Shown here in pieces: positions 36,357-45,424 of a stretch of 64,000 nucleotides of DNA (positions are counted from its first letter, which is position 1; each line of letters opens with the position of its first letter). This DNA is from Blastocatellia bacterium (GTDB lineage: Bacteria; Acidobacteriota; Blastocatellia; UBA7656; JADIYM01). The notes under the pieces were generated by a model. The model saw only the letters and a list, made by a program, of their open reading frames with translations. It was not told the origin of the DNA and searched no databases. A program made the translations under genes and the position numbers. The stretch is taken from contig JADIYM010000008.1 in assembly GCA_016705245.1 (NCBI GenBank), forward strand, positions 1 to 64,000, written 5' to 3'.

Positions 36357-38345
36357 CTACAGGCTGTTCCAATCCCCGGGGACCGCCACCACGTTCGGCG
36401 GACCATACGTCACGATGACGTCGGCACCGCCAGGCGAATTCGAGTTCCGCAGGAACCACGCGCCCGAACCCGGCACGTAAACCCCGATCGAGTCCGCGCC
36501 GTCGGCGTTCCAATCCCCGGACAGAGCTGTGGCCCCGGCCGGACCGTAGCCGAACACTATGTCGGCCCCGCCCGACGCGTTCGAGTTGCGCAGAAAGAAC
36601 GTTCCCGTACCCGGGCTGTACAGCCCGACCGTGTCCGAGCCATCCCCGTTCCAGTCGCCCACAACTGCCTTCCATCCGGCACCGGCCGGGCCGTAGCCGA
36701 ATACCACGTCTGCCGGGCCGTTCGAGTTCGAGTTTCGAAGAAAGAAGACGCCGTTGGCCGGATCGAAAAGTCCGACCGTGTCGAGCCCATCGGCATTCCA
36801 GTCGCCGACGACGGGTACGAGGCCGAGTCCTCCGGCTCCGAACGAGAAGACCAGATCGGCACCACCCCCGGCATTCGTGTTCCTGAGAAAGAAAGCTCCC
36901 GTCACGGAGTCATAGAGTCCGATCGTGTCGCTGCCGTCGCCATTCCAGTCGCCCCGCAGCGGCACCCAGGCCGCACTCGGCGCTCCGAAGCCGAAGACGA
37001 GATCGGCACCGCCGGGAGTATTCGTATTTCGCAGGAACCACGCGCTCGACGCCGACACATAGATTCCGACCGAATCGTCGCCTCGAAATTCGTAAGCGCC
37101 TATGTCGCGCGCCGTCCCCTGTGGACGTTTCTTTCCATCGAGGTCGTCCGTCACAGAGGCGAGCACGGCACCCGTGTTGATGCACGGCCCCCCGGCCTTT
37201 GGATGGTAGTTCCCGGCGGCGGCGTCGACGACGGTCGCCGCGATGTTCGAAATGACGGATGCCGCGTCGTGTCCGCGCGCCTTCCACTGGGCAGCCGTGA
37301 TGAAGGTCTCGTTGTACTCGAAACGGTCCACGATCACGTTGTTGTTGGAAACAAGACCCGGTTCGCTCGACGGGTCGCAGCTGATCGAGCCGCGAGTTCC
37401 GGGATGAATCAGCACGTTGTTTCGAATCGTGTTGTTTATCGAACCGTTCAGCAGCGAGAAGGCAAATCGGCCGTTCGACGCCTGAATTACCGTGTTGTGC
37501 AGGAACTGGTTGTCGTGGGTTCCAAATGCAGGATCGAAGCCGTCGTCCCAGGCAGCAATGCCCGACGCGTGATTGTTGTAGAGCAGGTTGTTCGTGAACT
37601 TCGACTGGATCACCGACGCGAGGTTGATGCCCGCCGCGCCACCCGTGCCGTTCTCCCAGATGACGTTGTAAGACACGTCGGCGTTCGAAATGATGCCGTC
37701 GCCCGGGAGCGCCGGGTCGGCGTTGATCTGGATGCCCGAATTGCTGTTGTGGTGCACGCGGTTGCGTCGAATCACGACGTTGTCGGAGCTGTTCGAGACG
37801 TAGATTCCGTGCTCGGCCCCGGAAAACGACGTCTCGTTCCCCGTGATCGTCAGGCCCTCGGCATAAGCCGTGAAGATCCCCCACACTCCGTTGTTGTGGC
37901 AGTAGTTGTTCGAGATCACGACGCCGTGCGATTCGGCATCCGGCTCGGCCTGCACTGCGATGCCGGATCGGCCTGCGCTGTGGGACTCGAAGCCCGTGAG
38001 AGTGATCCAGCTTGCATCGCGAATCCAGAGGTTGTCGTTGTTTGTGTTCTGGGGTCCCGGCGCATTGACGATTGCACCAGGCTCGCCGCGGAAGACGATG
38101 GGTGCGATCGACGTCCCGGACCGCGTGAACTTCGCTCCGACGTAGGTGCCGGGCCGGACTATCACCAGGTCTCCAGCGAGCACGACGTTTGCGGCCTTCT
38201 GAATCGTCAGGAACGGCTGCGCGGACGTGCCGGGGTTCGTGTCGAAGCCGGACGGTGAGACGTAGTAGGTGGTGGCGGCGCTTGCGGACTCGGCCACCGC
38301 GCACAAAAACAGAACGGCGAACAGGGGAAGGAGTCGTCGGATCAT
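36357..38345 (-). CDS. secreted right-handed beta-helix protein with five GDWNxDG repeats
   Basis: 662 residues from the ATG at 38345, where the signal peptide (MIRRLLPLFAVLFLCAVAES) begins; the longer frame runs into a repeat. Residues 25-400 form a parallel beta-helix of Asn-rich turns (VVISNNYCHNNGVWG, SSDNVVIRRNRVHHN). The rest is five copies of a roughly 48-residue unit with FFLRN, a GADxVFGYG segment and GDWNGDG, reminiscent of FG-GAP/VCBS calcium-binding repeats. Likely cell-surface or secreted, binding polysaccharide. It precedes phoD on the same strand but is separated by a repeat. Confidence 0.8.
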   Translation of the reverse strand: MIRRLLPLFAVLFLCAVAESASAATTYYVSPSGFDTNPGTSAQPFLTIQKAANVVLAGDLVIVRPGTYVGAKFTRSGTSIAPIVFRGEPGAIVNAPGPQNTNNDNLWIRDASWITLTGFESHSAGRSGIAVQAEPDAESHGVVISNNYCHNNGVWGIFTAYAEGLTITGNETSFSGAEHGIYVSNSSDNVVIRRNRVHHNSNSGIQINADPALPGDGIISNADVSYNVIWENGTGGAAGINLASVIQSKFTNNLLYNNHASGIAAWDDGFDPAFGTHDNQFLHNTVIQASNGRFAFSLLNGSINNTIRNNVLIHPGTRGSISCDPSSEPGLVSNNNVIVDRFEYNETFITAAQWKARGHDAASVISNIAATVVDAAAGNYHPKAGGPCINTGAVLASVTDDLDGKKRPQGTARDIGAYEFRGDDSVGIYVSASSAWFLRNTNTPGGADLVFGFGAPSAAWVPLRGDWNGDGSDTIGLYDSVTGAFFLRNTNAGGGADLVFSFGAGGLGLVPVVGDWNADGLDTVGLFDPANGVFFLRNSNSNGPADVVFGYGPAGAGWKAVVGDWNGDGSDTVGLYSPGTGTFFLRNSNASGGADIVFGYGPAGATALSGDWNADGADSIGVYVPGSGAWFLRNSNSPGGADVIVTYGPPNVVAVPGDWNSL

Positions 38346-38431
38346 GGGGAACTCGCTGGGGGCGTGGGTTCCGGGGGCGGACGTGCAAAGGGTAGCACAG
38401 ACCATTGAAGGCGCGACGTTCTGGGGAATGG

Positions 38432-38539
38432 GCTTCGCGTACAGAGGCACAGAGGACACAGAGTCAGTCACTACAGAGTCAATCGTGAATGCCGGCCTCC
38501 GTGACTCCGTGACTCCGTGTCTCTGTGTGCGAAGCGTCT
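38432..38539. repeat. ACAGAGGACACAGAG-type inverted repeat (family 3)
   Basis: Third copy of the family, with more divergence between arms (GGCTTCGCGTACAGAGGCAC on the left). It lies between the PhoD gene end and the beta-helix gene start. Confidence 0.85.
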
Positions 38540-38551
38540 TCCCCCTGATCC

Positions 38552-39907
38552 CTACTTCAACTCCGCCGCTGTCACCGTGTGTTTCCACAACTCACGTCCC
38601 GCAAAGTCGTACGTCCGCATCGTCATCACGCGCTCCTTCCTGGGTCCCGAGAACTCCAGCATTCCGAAGTTCCGCGTCTCGGTCACCCAGGTCCCTGGCA
38701 TTCGGAGCGGGTTGTTCGTCTCCTCCTCGATTCGACGCCCGCCGGCCGTCAACGGGCTCGACGTGAATTCGTAGAGGGGGTAACTCGTCACGGACGTGCT
38801 CTTGAGCAGTTCCGTGTGGTGACGATCGCCAGACAGAAAAACGACGCCGGGGATCTTTTCTGTTCGCAGGAACTCGAAGAGACGCTTCTGCTCCACCGGA
38901 TAATCCGAGAACGACTCGCCCCAGACGGGCACGTTGAGCATCTGGTTACCAGCAGCGACGAGCTTGAACGGTGCGCGGCTCGACGACAGGCAGTCCATCA
39001 GCCAGTCCATCTGCGCCCCGCCGAACATCTGCCTCGCCGGATCGCCGCGCCGGTCGTTCGGTGAACGATGGAACCGGTTGTCGAGCATGATCACCTCGAC
39101 GTCCTGCCACTGGAAGTGGCCGAACACGCCTGGCGTCTCGAGCGTGCCGTACTCCCGATTAGCCCAGTAATCCTTGAAGACCCGAAGCGATGCGCCTCGT
39201 TGACCCGCGACCCGATCGCTGTTGTCGGGGCCGAAGTCGTGGTCGTCCCAGATCGCGTAGTTGTGCGTCGCGGCCAGCAAAGCCTGCATCTCGGGAAGCT
39301 GGCGCGTGTGGGCGTAACGGTACCGAAATCCGGCTTCGCTGTTGAAATCGCCCTCGCGCAGGTAGGCATTGTCGCCAAGCCAGAGCATGAGGTCCGGCTT
39401 CATGGCGGCAATAGTCGTGAAGATCTCCATCTTGTCGCCGTAAGGCGCCCCCGGACGATCGAAGGGAGCGTCGTTGACGAAAGCACACGAGCCGAACGCC
39501 AGTCGGAACGCTGGCGGATCGGTCCGGTATTGCCAGAGCTTCTGCGTCTGGAATGTGAGCGGATGCGGCCGCTCGACGCGAAGACCGTCGAGATAGACCT
39601 CATAGTCGTACCGCAATCCTTCATCGAGCCGTGCGAGTGTGAACCGTGCGATGTGATCGCCGTCGGCTCGTGTGTCGAACGGTTCGCTCAACCGCGCCGT
39701 CGCCGGCTGCCCCTGTTTCCAGTAGCGGACCTGCGCGCGACAGGCCCTGGTCGTCTGCAGCCAGATGGCCGCCTCGGTTGTCTCGGCGAAACCGACCATC
39801 GGACCGGACCTCAGCCAGGGTCGCGGATCGAGCGACGCCTGACGCGCGAAGGCGAGTCCGGCGAAGGGAGCGAGGAGCGGCAGTGCAAGAATGTCACGGC
39901 GTTGCAT
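38552..39907 (-). CDS. phoD: PhoD-family alkaline phosphatase (Tat-exported)
   Basis: 451 residues from the ATG at 39907, with GAGG nine bases upstream. A Tat-like start (MQRRDILALPLLAPFAG) is followed by an Ig-like N-domain and the metallophosphatase domain: FGSCAF, LGDNAYLREGDF, IWDDHDFG, MLDNRFHRSP and GDRHHTELL hold the expected Fe and Ca ligands. It releases phosphate from organic esters in the periplasm. It lies downstream of a TonB receptor gene on the same strand with a strong terminator between. This suggests regulated or separate expression. Confidence 0.92.
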   Translation of the reverse strand: MQRRDILALPLLAPFAGLAFARQASLDPRPWLRSGPMVGFAETTEAAIWLQTTRACRAQVRYWKQGQPATARLSEPFDTRADGDHIARFTLARLDEGLRYDYEVYLDGLRVERPHPLTFQTQKLWQYRTDPPAFRLAFGSCAFVNDAPFDRPGAPYGDKMEIFTTIAAMKPDLMLWLGDNAYLREGDFNSEAGFRYRYAHTRQLPEMQALLAATHNYAIWDDHDFGPDNSDRVAGQRGASLRVFKDYWANREYGTLETPGVFGHFQWQDVEVIMLDNRFHRSPNDRRGDPARQMFGGAQMDWLMDCLSSSRAPFKLVAAGNQMLNVPVWGESFSDYPVEQKRLFEFLRTEKIPGVVFLSGDRHHTELLKSTSVTSYPLYEFTSSPLTAGGRRIEEETNNPLRMPGTWVTETRNFGMLEFSGPRKERVMTMRTYDFAGRELWKHTVTAAELK

Positions 39908-39924
39908 GTCGATTCGCCTCAACG

Positions 39925-39960
39925 AAAAAGAGCGCCGCCTTCGTGTGGAAGGCGGCGCTC
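39925..39960 (-). terminator. intrinsic terminator between the TonB receptor gene and phoD
   Basis: On the minus strand GAGCGCCGCCTT pairs perfectly with AAGGCGGCGCTC around a seven-base loop and is followed by TTTTT. It lies after the receptor stop. Confidence 0.8.
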
Positions 39961-39985
39961 GTTGGTTAACCGTTCCGCCAGCTCG

Positions 39986-42900
39986 TTAGAACTGGTATCG
40001 GACGCCGATCTGCATCTGGAACGGGGCGCCGGGGTTGTTTCCGGTCAGGATACGACCGAATGTCCGGCTCGTCGGGTTCTGATCCACGGTCTGCAGGAAG
40101 TTCACGTTCGGCTTGCCGCCGAATCCGCAGTCCGACGTGACCGGGGCCGCGCAGAAGTTCGCAACCGTCGAGAATCCCTGACTGAGCGTGATGTTCTCGA
40201 TGTTTAAAAGGTTGAAGAACTCCGCGAGGACCGTGACCGACTGGTTCTCGCTGATCTCGAACCGCTTCTGCACGCGCACGTCGACGTTGTAGATCGCGCG
40301 GTTCCGGTAGGCGTTCCGCTCGAACTGCACGCCGGGCGCGCTGTACGGACGGTCCGTGTTCACCGTGTCGCGATTGGCGTCCGAACCGAAGCGCGCATCG
40401 AAAGGGGCTCCCGACTGCAGCCGGATGGCGCCCGAGACCTCGAAGCCCATCGGCATGTAGAACACCGGGTTGGCGGTGAACTGGTGCCGTCGATCCAGGT
40501 TCGAATAGTTGTACTCGGGCTGGAAGTTGAACGCGTCCTCGTAGGTCGTGCCGCCGGAATCGCGTTCGTTGTCGTCATCGGAGAGGTTCCGGGACAGAAC
40601 GTAGAACACGTTCACCTGACCCCATTCGCGCTGGAACTTCGCACGAAGCGTCAGCGCCTGGTAGAGCGAACTGGCGGACGAATCACGAATCGTCACGTCG
40701 CGCAGCGACGGGATCGGGCGCACGGCACCCGTCACGAAGTACTGCGGACGCTGCGCGAGGTCGAGAGGATCGAACGAGGCGGACGGCAGATTCGCCTGCA
40801 CGTTCCGCTGGAGGTGAACCGCCTTCACCTGCGTGTAGTCCGCGCCGACAACGAGTCCCTCGGCGAGCTGATGCTCGACACCGCCGCCGAACTGGTATGA
40901 CCGCGGATTCTCGAAGCCGTTGGCCATAGCCGTCACGTTCGCACCGAGGAACGGGTCAGGCGACAAACCAAGCGCCGCTGCGATCTGCGCGATCTGCTCT
41001 GGCGTGACATTCGGGAGGTTGCCGAGATCGAACTGGTTCAGGTCGACGCCAATGAGCGCGAACTGATCGTAGAGAGTGGCAGCCTGTCCGGCAGCCACCG
41101 GGAACGGCAGCGTGACCGAAACGTCTCCAGGCGGCAGCCGGAAGTTGTTGATCGGACCGGCGAAGATCAGCAGCGGCGAGCGGGCGTAATAGATGCCGCC
41201 GTAGCCGCGGATCACCGTCCTGCCGTTGCTGAATGGATCCCACGCAAAACCGAGGCGCGGCGCCCACTGGTTCGTCGCATCATCGATCTGGGTCGGGTCG
41301 GTCGTGATGCCGACGGGGAACCTGAAGTTCTGGACCTTCTCGATCAGGTCCGTGTTGTTCGCTTCGGGTTGCGGATTGAACTGCCCTTCCCAGCGGAGTC
41401 CGAAGTTCAGGGTGAAGTTCGGCTTGATCCGCCACGAGTCCTGCGCGAAAAACGCGAGCTCATGAGACTTCAGGCCAGCCTCGAGGTTGCCGATCTGGCG
41501 GATGTAACGGAAGCCGCTGTTGTCGAAGCGGTTCGCATTCGGACCACCCACCGAGAGCTGCTCGAGCGTAACGTTCACGTCGGCGTTAAACGGGATGTTG
41601 TACTGGCCGAACTGGTTGAAACCGAATGTCTGGAACGCGTCGATGTAGTTGTATTCGACACCGAACTTGACGGCGTGATCGCCCACGGTCCAGCTGATGC
41701 TGTCGGCGAGTTGCAGGCGCTTGTCGTCCTGCGTCGTCGGCATGAAGTTGCGGTTGCCGGTGTTGGCAAACGAGGTCGAGAGATTCGGACTGATCGAGTT
41801 CGCGAGTCGCGGACGCTCCTCGCGCGAGTACTGTCCGCGGAACTCGTTGAGCACCGCCGGGGATATGATCCACGTCCATTGCCCGATGAGCGTGTTCGTG
41901 TTGTTTTCTTCAGTACCGTCGTTCGACACGGCACGGTTCGTCGTCGGAAGGACGGCGCCGCCCGTGTTCGTCGAGTTCAGGCCTTCATTCTGCGAGTAGT
42001 TGTAGCGGGCGTTGACGCGATGGTTCGAGCTGGCTTCCCAGTCGACCCGGCCAAGGATGGCGAGGGCATCGTTGGTCGCCTCGAACGGACCCTGCTCGGA
42101 TCGGTAGAAGTTCAGCGCCTCGGCCGTGTTGTCGGTCGCGACGAGGTTCGTCAGGTTCGCGAAGACGACCTGGCGCGGAATACGGACCCGCTGCTGCTCG
42201 TAGGCGCCGAAGAAGAAGAGCTTGTCCTTCACGATCGGACCGCCGATCGATCCGCCCCACTGCTGCTGCGTCGGGACGAACTGGAAGTCGCGCGTGTCGG
42301 TCGAGCTCGTCGGGTCAGCCGTTTCCACCGCGCGGAAGAAGTCGTTGTCGCGCGACAGCTGCTTCGGGCGGAGGTAGTAGAACGCCGAACCGTGGAAGTC
42401 GTTCGTGCCCGACTTCGTGACGGCATTGACGATTCCGCCGGTCGAGCGGCCGAACTCGGCCGAATAGCCCGACGGGACGACCTGGAACTCGCGAATCGAT
42501 TCCTGGGGAATCGTGAAGGCGAAGTTGCTGCGCTCGCCGCCCTTGATGCCGCCGAAGAACGGATTGTTGTAGTCGACACCGTCGACGTTGATGTTCGCGT
42601 TGATGCCCCGCTGTCCGGAGAGCGAGATCTGCTGCCGGGACGGCTCAACCTGCGCGGTAGGCGTCAGGGTGACGAAATCCTGGAAGCGGCGGCCATTGAT
42701 CGGCAGGTCGCGGATCGCCTGCTCGTTGATGACTGCGTCAGGCTCGCTGCGCGTCGTCTGGACGTCGACTGCGCCGGCCGTGACCGTGATCTCTTCCGAA
42801 ACACCGCCGGCTCCGAGCTCGATCCGGAGCGAATAGGTGCGGCCGACGACCACCTGGACGTTGTTGATCGTCGAGGTCTGGAAGCCCGAGGCTTCGGTCG

Positions 42901-43174
42901 TGACCGAATACGTGCCCGGCGGAAGGGTCACGATGGTGTAGGTGCCTTCGTCGTTGGTTGTGACGGCGCGCTCGAGGCCGATCGCCTCACTCTTCGCAGT
43001 CACGGTCGCGCCCGCAACGGCGGCGCCCGACGAGTCCCGAACCGTGCCGGTGATCTGGCCCGAGCTTGCCTGCGACTGCGCGAACGCCGCCGTCGGGACG
43101 AACCCGAGGGCGAGTGTCGCGAGCACCAGGCAGCACGCCAGACGACGCACGATGGTGTGATTGGTTCCCAGCAT
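39986..43174 (-). CDS. TonB-dependent outer-membrane receptor with carboxypeptidase-regulatory-like domain
   Basis: 1062 residues from the ATG at 43174, which follows GGAGGAGAAGTGAGA. Signal peptide (VRRLACCLVLATLALG), then a carboxypeptidase-regulatory/Cna-B-like beta-sandwich (about 40-125, ITGTVRDSSGAAVAGATVTA), a plug domain and a large barrel ending in QIGVRYQF. This domain order is typical of Acidobacteriota-style receptors. It takes up a large or scarce ligand using TonB energy. The phosphatase PhoD lies next on the strand, so a phosphorylated ligand is a fair guess. Confidence 0.92.
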   Translation of the reverse strand: MLGTNHTIVRRLACCLVLATLALGFVPTAAFAQSQASSGQITGTVRDSSGAAVAGATVTAKSEAIGLERAVTTNDEGTYTIVTLPPGTYSVTTEASGFQTSTINNVQVVVGRTYSLRIELGAGGVSEEITVTAGAVDVQTTRSEPDAVINEQAIRDLPINGRRFQDFVTLTPTAQVEPSRQQISLSGQRGINANINVDGVDYNNPFFGGIKGGERSNFAFTIPQESIREFQVVPSGYSAEFGRSTGGIVNAVTKSGTNDFHGSAFYYLRPKQLSRDNDFFRAVETADPTSSTDTRDFQFVPTQQQWGGSIGGPIVKDKLFFFGAYEQQRVRIPRQVVFANLTNLVATDNTAEALNFYRSEQGPFEATNDALAILGRVDWEASSNHRVNARYNYSQNEGLNSTNTGGAVLPTTNRAVSNDGTEENNTNTLIGQWTWIISPAVLNEFRGQYSREERPRLANSISPNLSTSFANTGNRNFMPTTQDDKRLQLADSISWTVGDHAVKFGVEYNYIDAFQTFGFNQFGQYNIPFNADVNVTLEQLSVGGPNANRFDNSGFRYIRQIGNLEAGLKSHELAFFAQDSWRIKPNFTLNFGLRWEGQFNPQPEANNTDLIEKVQNFRFPVGITTDPTQIDDATNQWAPRLGFAWDPFSNGRTVIRGYGGIYYARSPLLIFAGPINNFRLPPGDVSVTLPFPVAAGQAATLYDQFALIGVDLNQFDLGNLPNVTPEQIAQIAAALGLSPDPFLGANVTAMANGFENPRSYQFGGGVEHQLAEGLVVGADYTQVKAVHLQRNVQANLPSASFDPLDLAQRPQYFVTGAVRPIPSLRDVTIRDSSASSLYQALTLRAKFQREWGQVNVFYVLSRNLSDDDNERDSGGTTYEDAFNFQPEYNYSNLDRRHQFTANPVFYMPMGFEVSGAIRLQSGAPFDARFGSDANRDTVNTDRPYSAPGVQFERNAYRNRAIYNVDVRVQKRFEISENQSVTVLAEFFNLLNIENITLSQGFSTVANFCAAPVTSDCGFGGKPNVNFLQTVDQNPTSRTFGRILTGNNPGAPFQMQIGVRYQF

Positions 43175-43425
43175 TCTCACTTCTCCTCCAAGAATCACGA
43201 TTGGTGTCCCTGTGTTGTGGATCCACGGCAGTCTCCGTGGGGACGCATGACCGCGCCAAACATCAAGCCGGTAAGCATGCCGGGGGTGGGTTACCCGGAT
43301 GCGTTGAAGGCGTAAACTTCATGTGAAAACTGGCGATGATACTGTCCGCCCGGGAGGCATGCAAGCGAGCCGTCCGGGTGGTGGCAGGCGCGGACGAGGA
43401 GCCGTGAGCAGTAGAGCGAGAAGAG

Positions 43426-44319
43426 GTGCGTCCGCAGGTGAAGGCGCCCGTCGTGTATACTCCGCCGTCGGAGGAAACGCGAGTGCTGGAGCGGCTTCGG
43501 ACGAAATTGTTGCGAGGCGTCGGCCGGGCGATCGACGACTTCGGGATGATCGAAGAAGGCGATCGTGTGATGGTCTGCCTGAGCGGCGGCAAGGACAGCT
43601 ACACTATGCTGTCGCTGCTGCTCGATCTGCAGCGGCGGGCGCCGGTGCGATTCGAACTGCTCGCGGTCAACCTCGATCAGAAGCAGCCGAATTTCCCCGA
43701 GCACGTGTTGCCGGAGTACCTGGCAGGGATTGGCGTGCCGTTCCGGATCGTCGAGCGCGACACGTATTCGATCGTCGCGGCAAACGTTCCGGAAGGGAAG
43801 ACGATGTGCGCGCTCTGCTCGCGGCTGCGGAGGGGAATCCTCTACAACGTCGCGGTCGAAGAAGGTTGCACGAAGATTGCGCTGGGGCACCACGCGGACG
43901 ATGCGATCGACACGCTGCTGCTCAACCTGCTTTATGGCGGGACGACGAAAACGATGCCGCCGGTGCTGCGCAGCGACGATGGCCGCAACACGGTGATCCG
44001 TCCGCTGATCTATTGCCGAGAGTCCGACGTCGCGGCGTTTGCGGCGGAGATGGCGTATCCGATCATCCCGTGTGACCTGTGCGGATCGCAGGAGAACCTG
44101 AAGCGACAGCGGGTCGGGCGGTTGGTCGACGAGTTGGAGAGGGAGATCCCCGAAGTGCGCAGCTCGCTGCTGGCGGCGATGGGACGTGTCGTGCCTTCGC
44201 ACATGCTGGACGCCGGGCTGTTCGACTTCAAGGGGCTTGGCGTGGCCATGTCCGGTGATGTCGCGGCGGAGCTTGATGCGGCGCTCGGGGTGAACGTGGA
44301 AGTGGGTTCACAACTGTAG
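43426..44319 (+). CDS. ttcA: tRNA 2-thiocytidine biosynthesis protein TtcA
   Basis: 297 residues. It makes 2-thiocytidine at position 32 of some tRNAs using ATP and a 4Fe-4S cluster. The ATP pyrophosphatase PP-loop is SGGKDS; cluster cysteines are in CALC and CDLC; LGHHADDAIDTLLLNLLYGG is also characteristic. A GTG start at 43426 follows GAAGAG. Divergent from the TonB receptor gene. Confidence 0.93.
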   Translation: MRPQVKAPVVYTPPSEETRVLERLRTKLLRGVGRAIDDFGMIEEGDRVMVCLSGGKDSYTMLSLLLDLQRRAPVRFELLAVNLDQKQPNFPEHVLPEYLAGIGVPFRIVERDTYSIVAANVPEGKTMCALCSRLRRGILYNVAVEEGCTKIALGHHADDAIDTLLLNLLYGGTTKTMPPVLRSDDGRNTVIRPLIYCRESDVAAFAAEMAYPIIPCDLCGSQENLKRQRVGRLVDELEREIPEVRSSLLAAMGRVVPSHMLDAGLFDFKGLGVAMSGDVAAELDAALGVNVEVGSQL

Positions 44320-44323
44320 AAGC

Positions 44324-44414
44324 CACTGTGCTCTCCGTGACTCAGTGCTCTCTGTATGCCAACGGCACGAACCGTGGGTATACAGAGAGCACAGAGTCAC
44401 GGAGAGCACAGAGG
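44324..44414. repeat. CACTGTGCTCTCCGTGACTC-type inverted repeat (family 3)
   Basis: Fourth copy of the family; the arms mirror well around CGGCACGAACCG. It lies between ttcA and the next plus-strand gene. Confidence 0.85.
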
Positions 44415-44430
44415 TTTTTGGACAGAAGTC

Positions 44431-44895
44431 ATGAATGAAGAGAAAGCCATAGTGACGCGCGGGTTCACGTGCGACGAAGAGCTGACGGCTCTCGTCCGCG
44501 CGTTCGAGACCTGCGAAATATCACGAGGGGCGTGGGACCACGCCGGCCATATCGCCGTGGCCCTCGTCTATGCAACCGAGCTCGGCGAGGACGCTGCCAC
44601 GGATCGCATGCGCACCGCACTGCTGCATTTCACGAAGGTCAACAACATCGTGCCGTCGCCCGGCCGCGGATACCACGAGACCCTCACGCGATTCTGGATG
44701 CGAATGGTCGCGGTCGTCGCGGCAGAGCTCGAATCGAGTGAGCCCCTGCACGCAAGGGCAAACGCCGCGATCGAGCGATTGGCTGACAAGAACGTCGCGA
44801 AACACTACTACAGCCCGGAACTGCTCGCTTCCGACGAAGCCCGTAGCGGGTTCGTCCTGCCGGATCTCGCCGAGCTCCCCACGCCTCAGCAGTAA
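44431..44895 (+). CDS. conserved hypothetical helical protein
   Basis: 154 residues, all-helical by composition, no signal or membrane segment. Conserved-looking polar pairs, WDHAGHIAVAL near residue 38 and YHETLTRFWMRM near 80, hint at a metal- or substrate-binding cleft. The ATG at 44431 starts after the repeat. Proteins of this pattern are widespread but I know no assigned function. Confidence 0.65.
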   Translation: MNEEKAIVTRGFTCDEELTALVRAFETCEISRGAWDHAGHIAVALVYATELGEDAATDRMRTALLHFTKVNNIVPSPGRGYHETLTRFWMRMVAVVAAELESSEPLHARANAAIERLADKNVAKHYYSPELLASDEARSGFVLPDLAELPTPQQ

Positions 44896-44918
44896 CTCCA
44901 GGCCGACTGACGGCCGAT

Positions 44919-45392
44919 TCACCCCCTCCGGAAATACACGTCGACGTAATCGGTCACCGGCTCGCACGGATTGTCCATCTGCTGCAGGCGCCAGTATTGC
45001 CGGTTCGCCTTGATCGCAAACGTGAACTCACCATCTCGCACACACGGATTGCCGCCGTTGATGTGCGAGACCTGAGTGACGATCGTGCCGCGAAAGCCGA
45101 ATTCCTTCGCATCGACGCGCGTCACCACGCCGTCGATGCGGACGAAGTCGACGCCGTCACGCGACTTCTGCTCGCCCTTGATCGTGAGCGTTCCCGCTTG
45201 ATCGGTGACGACGACGCTGCCGAACCGGTCCCAACTCACCCATTGGAGCGAAAGGTGATGGCGGCCGAGCAGCAACCGTTTCATCGACGGGCTTGTGACG
45301 GTGGTCTTCGGGGTATTATCGGCGCCCGCGATGGGAGCAAAGGCGACGAGGAGAAGGAAGGTGGCGAAGAGTCGGCGTGACGCGATGAACAT
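44919..45392 (-). CDS. small secreted protein of unknown function
   Basis: 157 residues with a signal peptide (LFATFLLLVAFAPIAG). The mature part is beta-rich (RHHLSLQWVSWDRFGSVVV, EFTFAIKANRQYW) and has two cysteines that could pair (NPCVRD and DNPCEP). Convergent with the preceding gene and divergent from the uracil-DNA glycosylase gene. Confidence 0.75.
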   Translation of the reverse strand: MFIASRRLFATFLLLVAFAPIAGADNTPKTTVTSPSMKRLLLGRHHLSLQWVSWDRFGSVVVTDQAGTLTIKGEQKSRDGVDFVRIDGVVTRVDAKEFGFRGTIVTQVSHINGGNPCVRDGEFTFAIKANRQYWRLQQMDNPCEPVTDYVDVYFRRG

Positions 45393-45424
45393 TCGGATAC
45401 CCAGGATGTGGAGTGTGAGGCCGC

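Noticed and set aside
41369..43315. Long open frame opposite the TonB receptor
   Set aside because: Same reason: composition is that of an antisense shadow and the other strand has an intact receptor.
43175..43425. PHO box between the TonB receptor and ttcA
   Set aside because: GTTTACG and GGTAACC fragments at roughly 11-base steps were seen on the minus strand, but only two bases of the core are kept.
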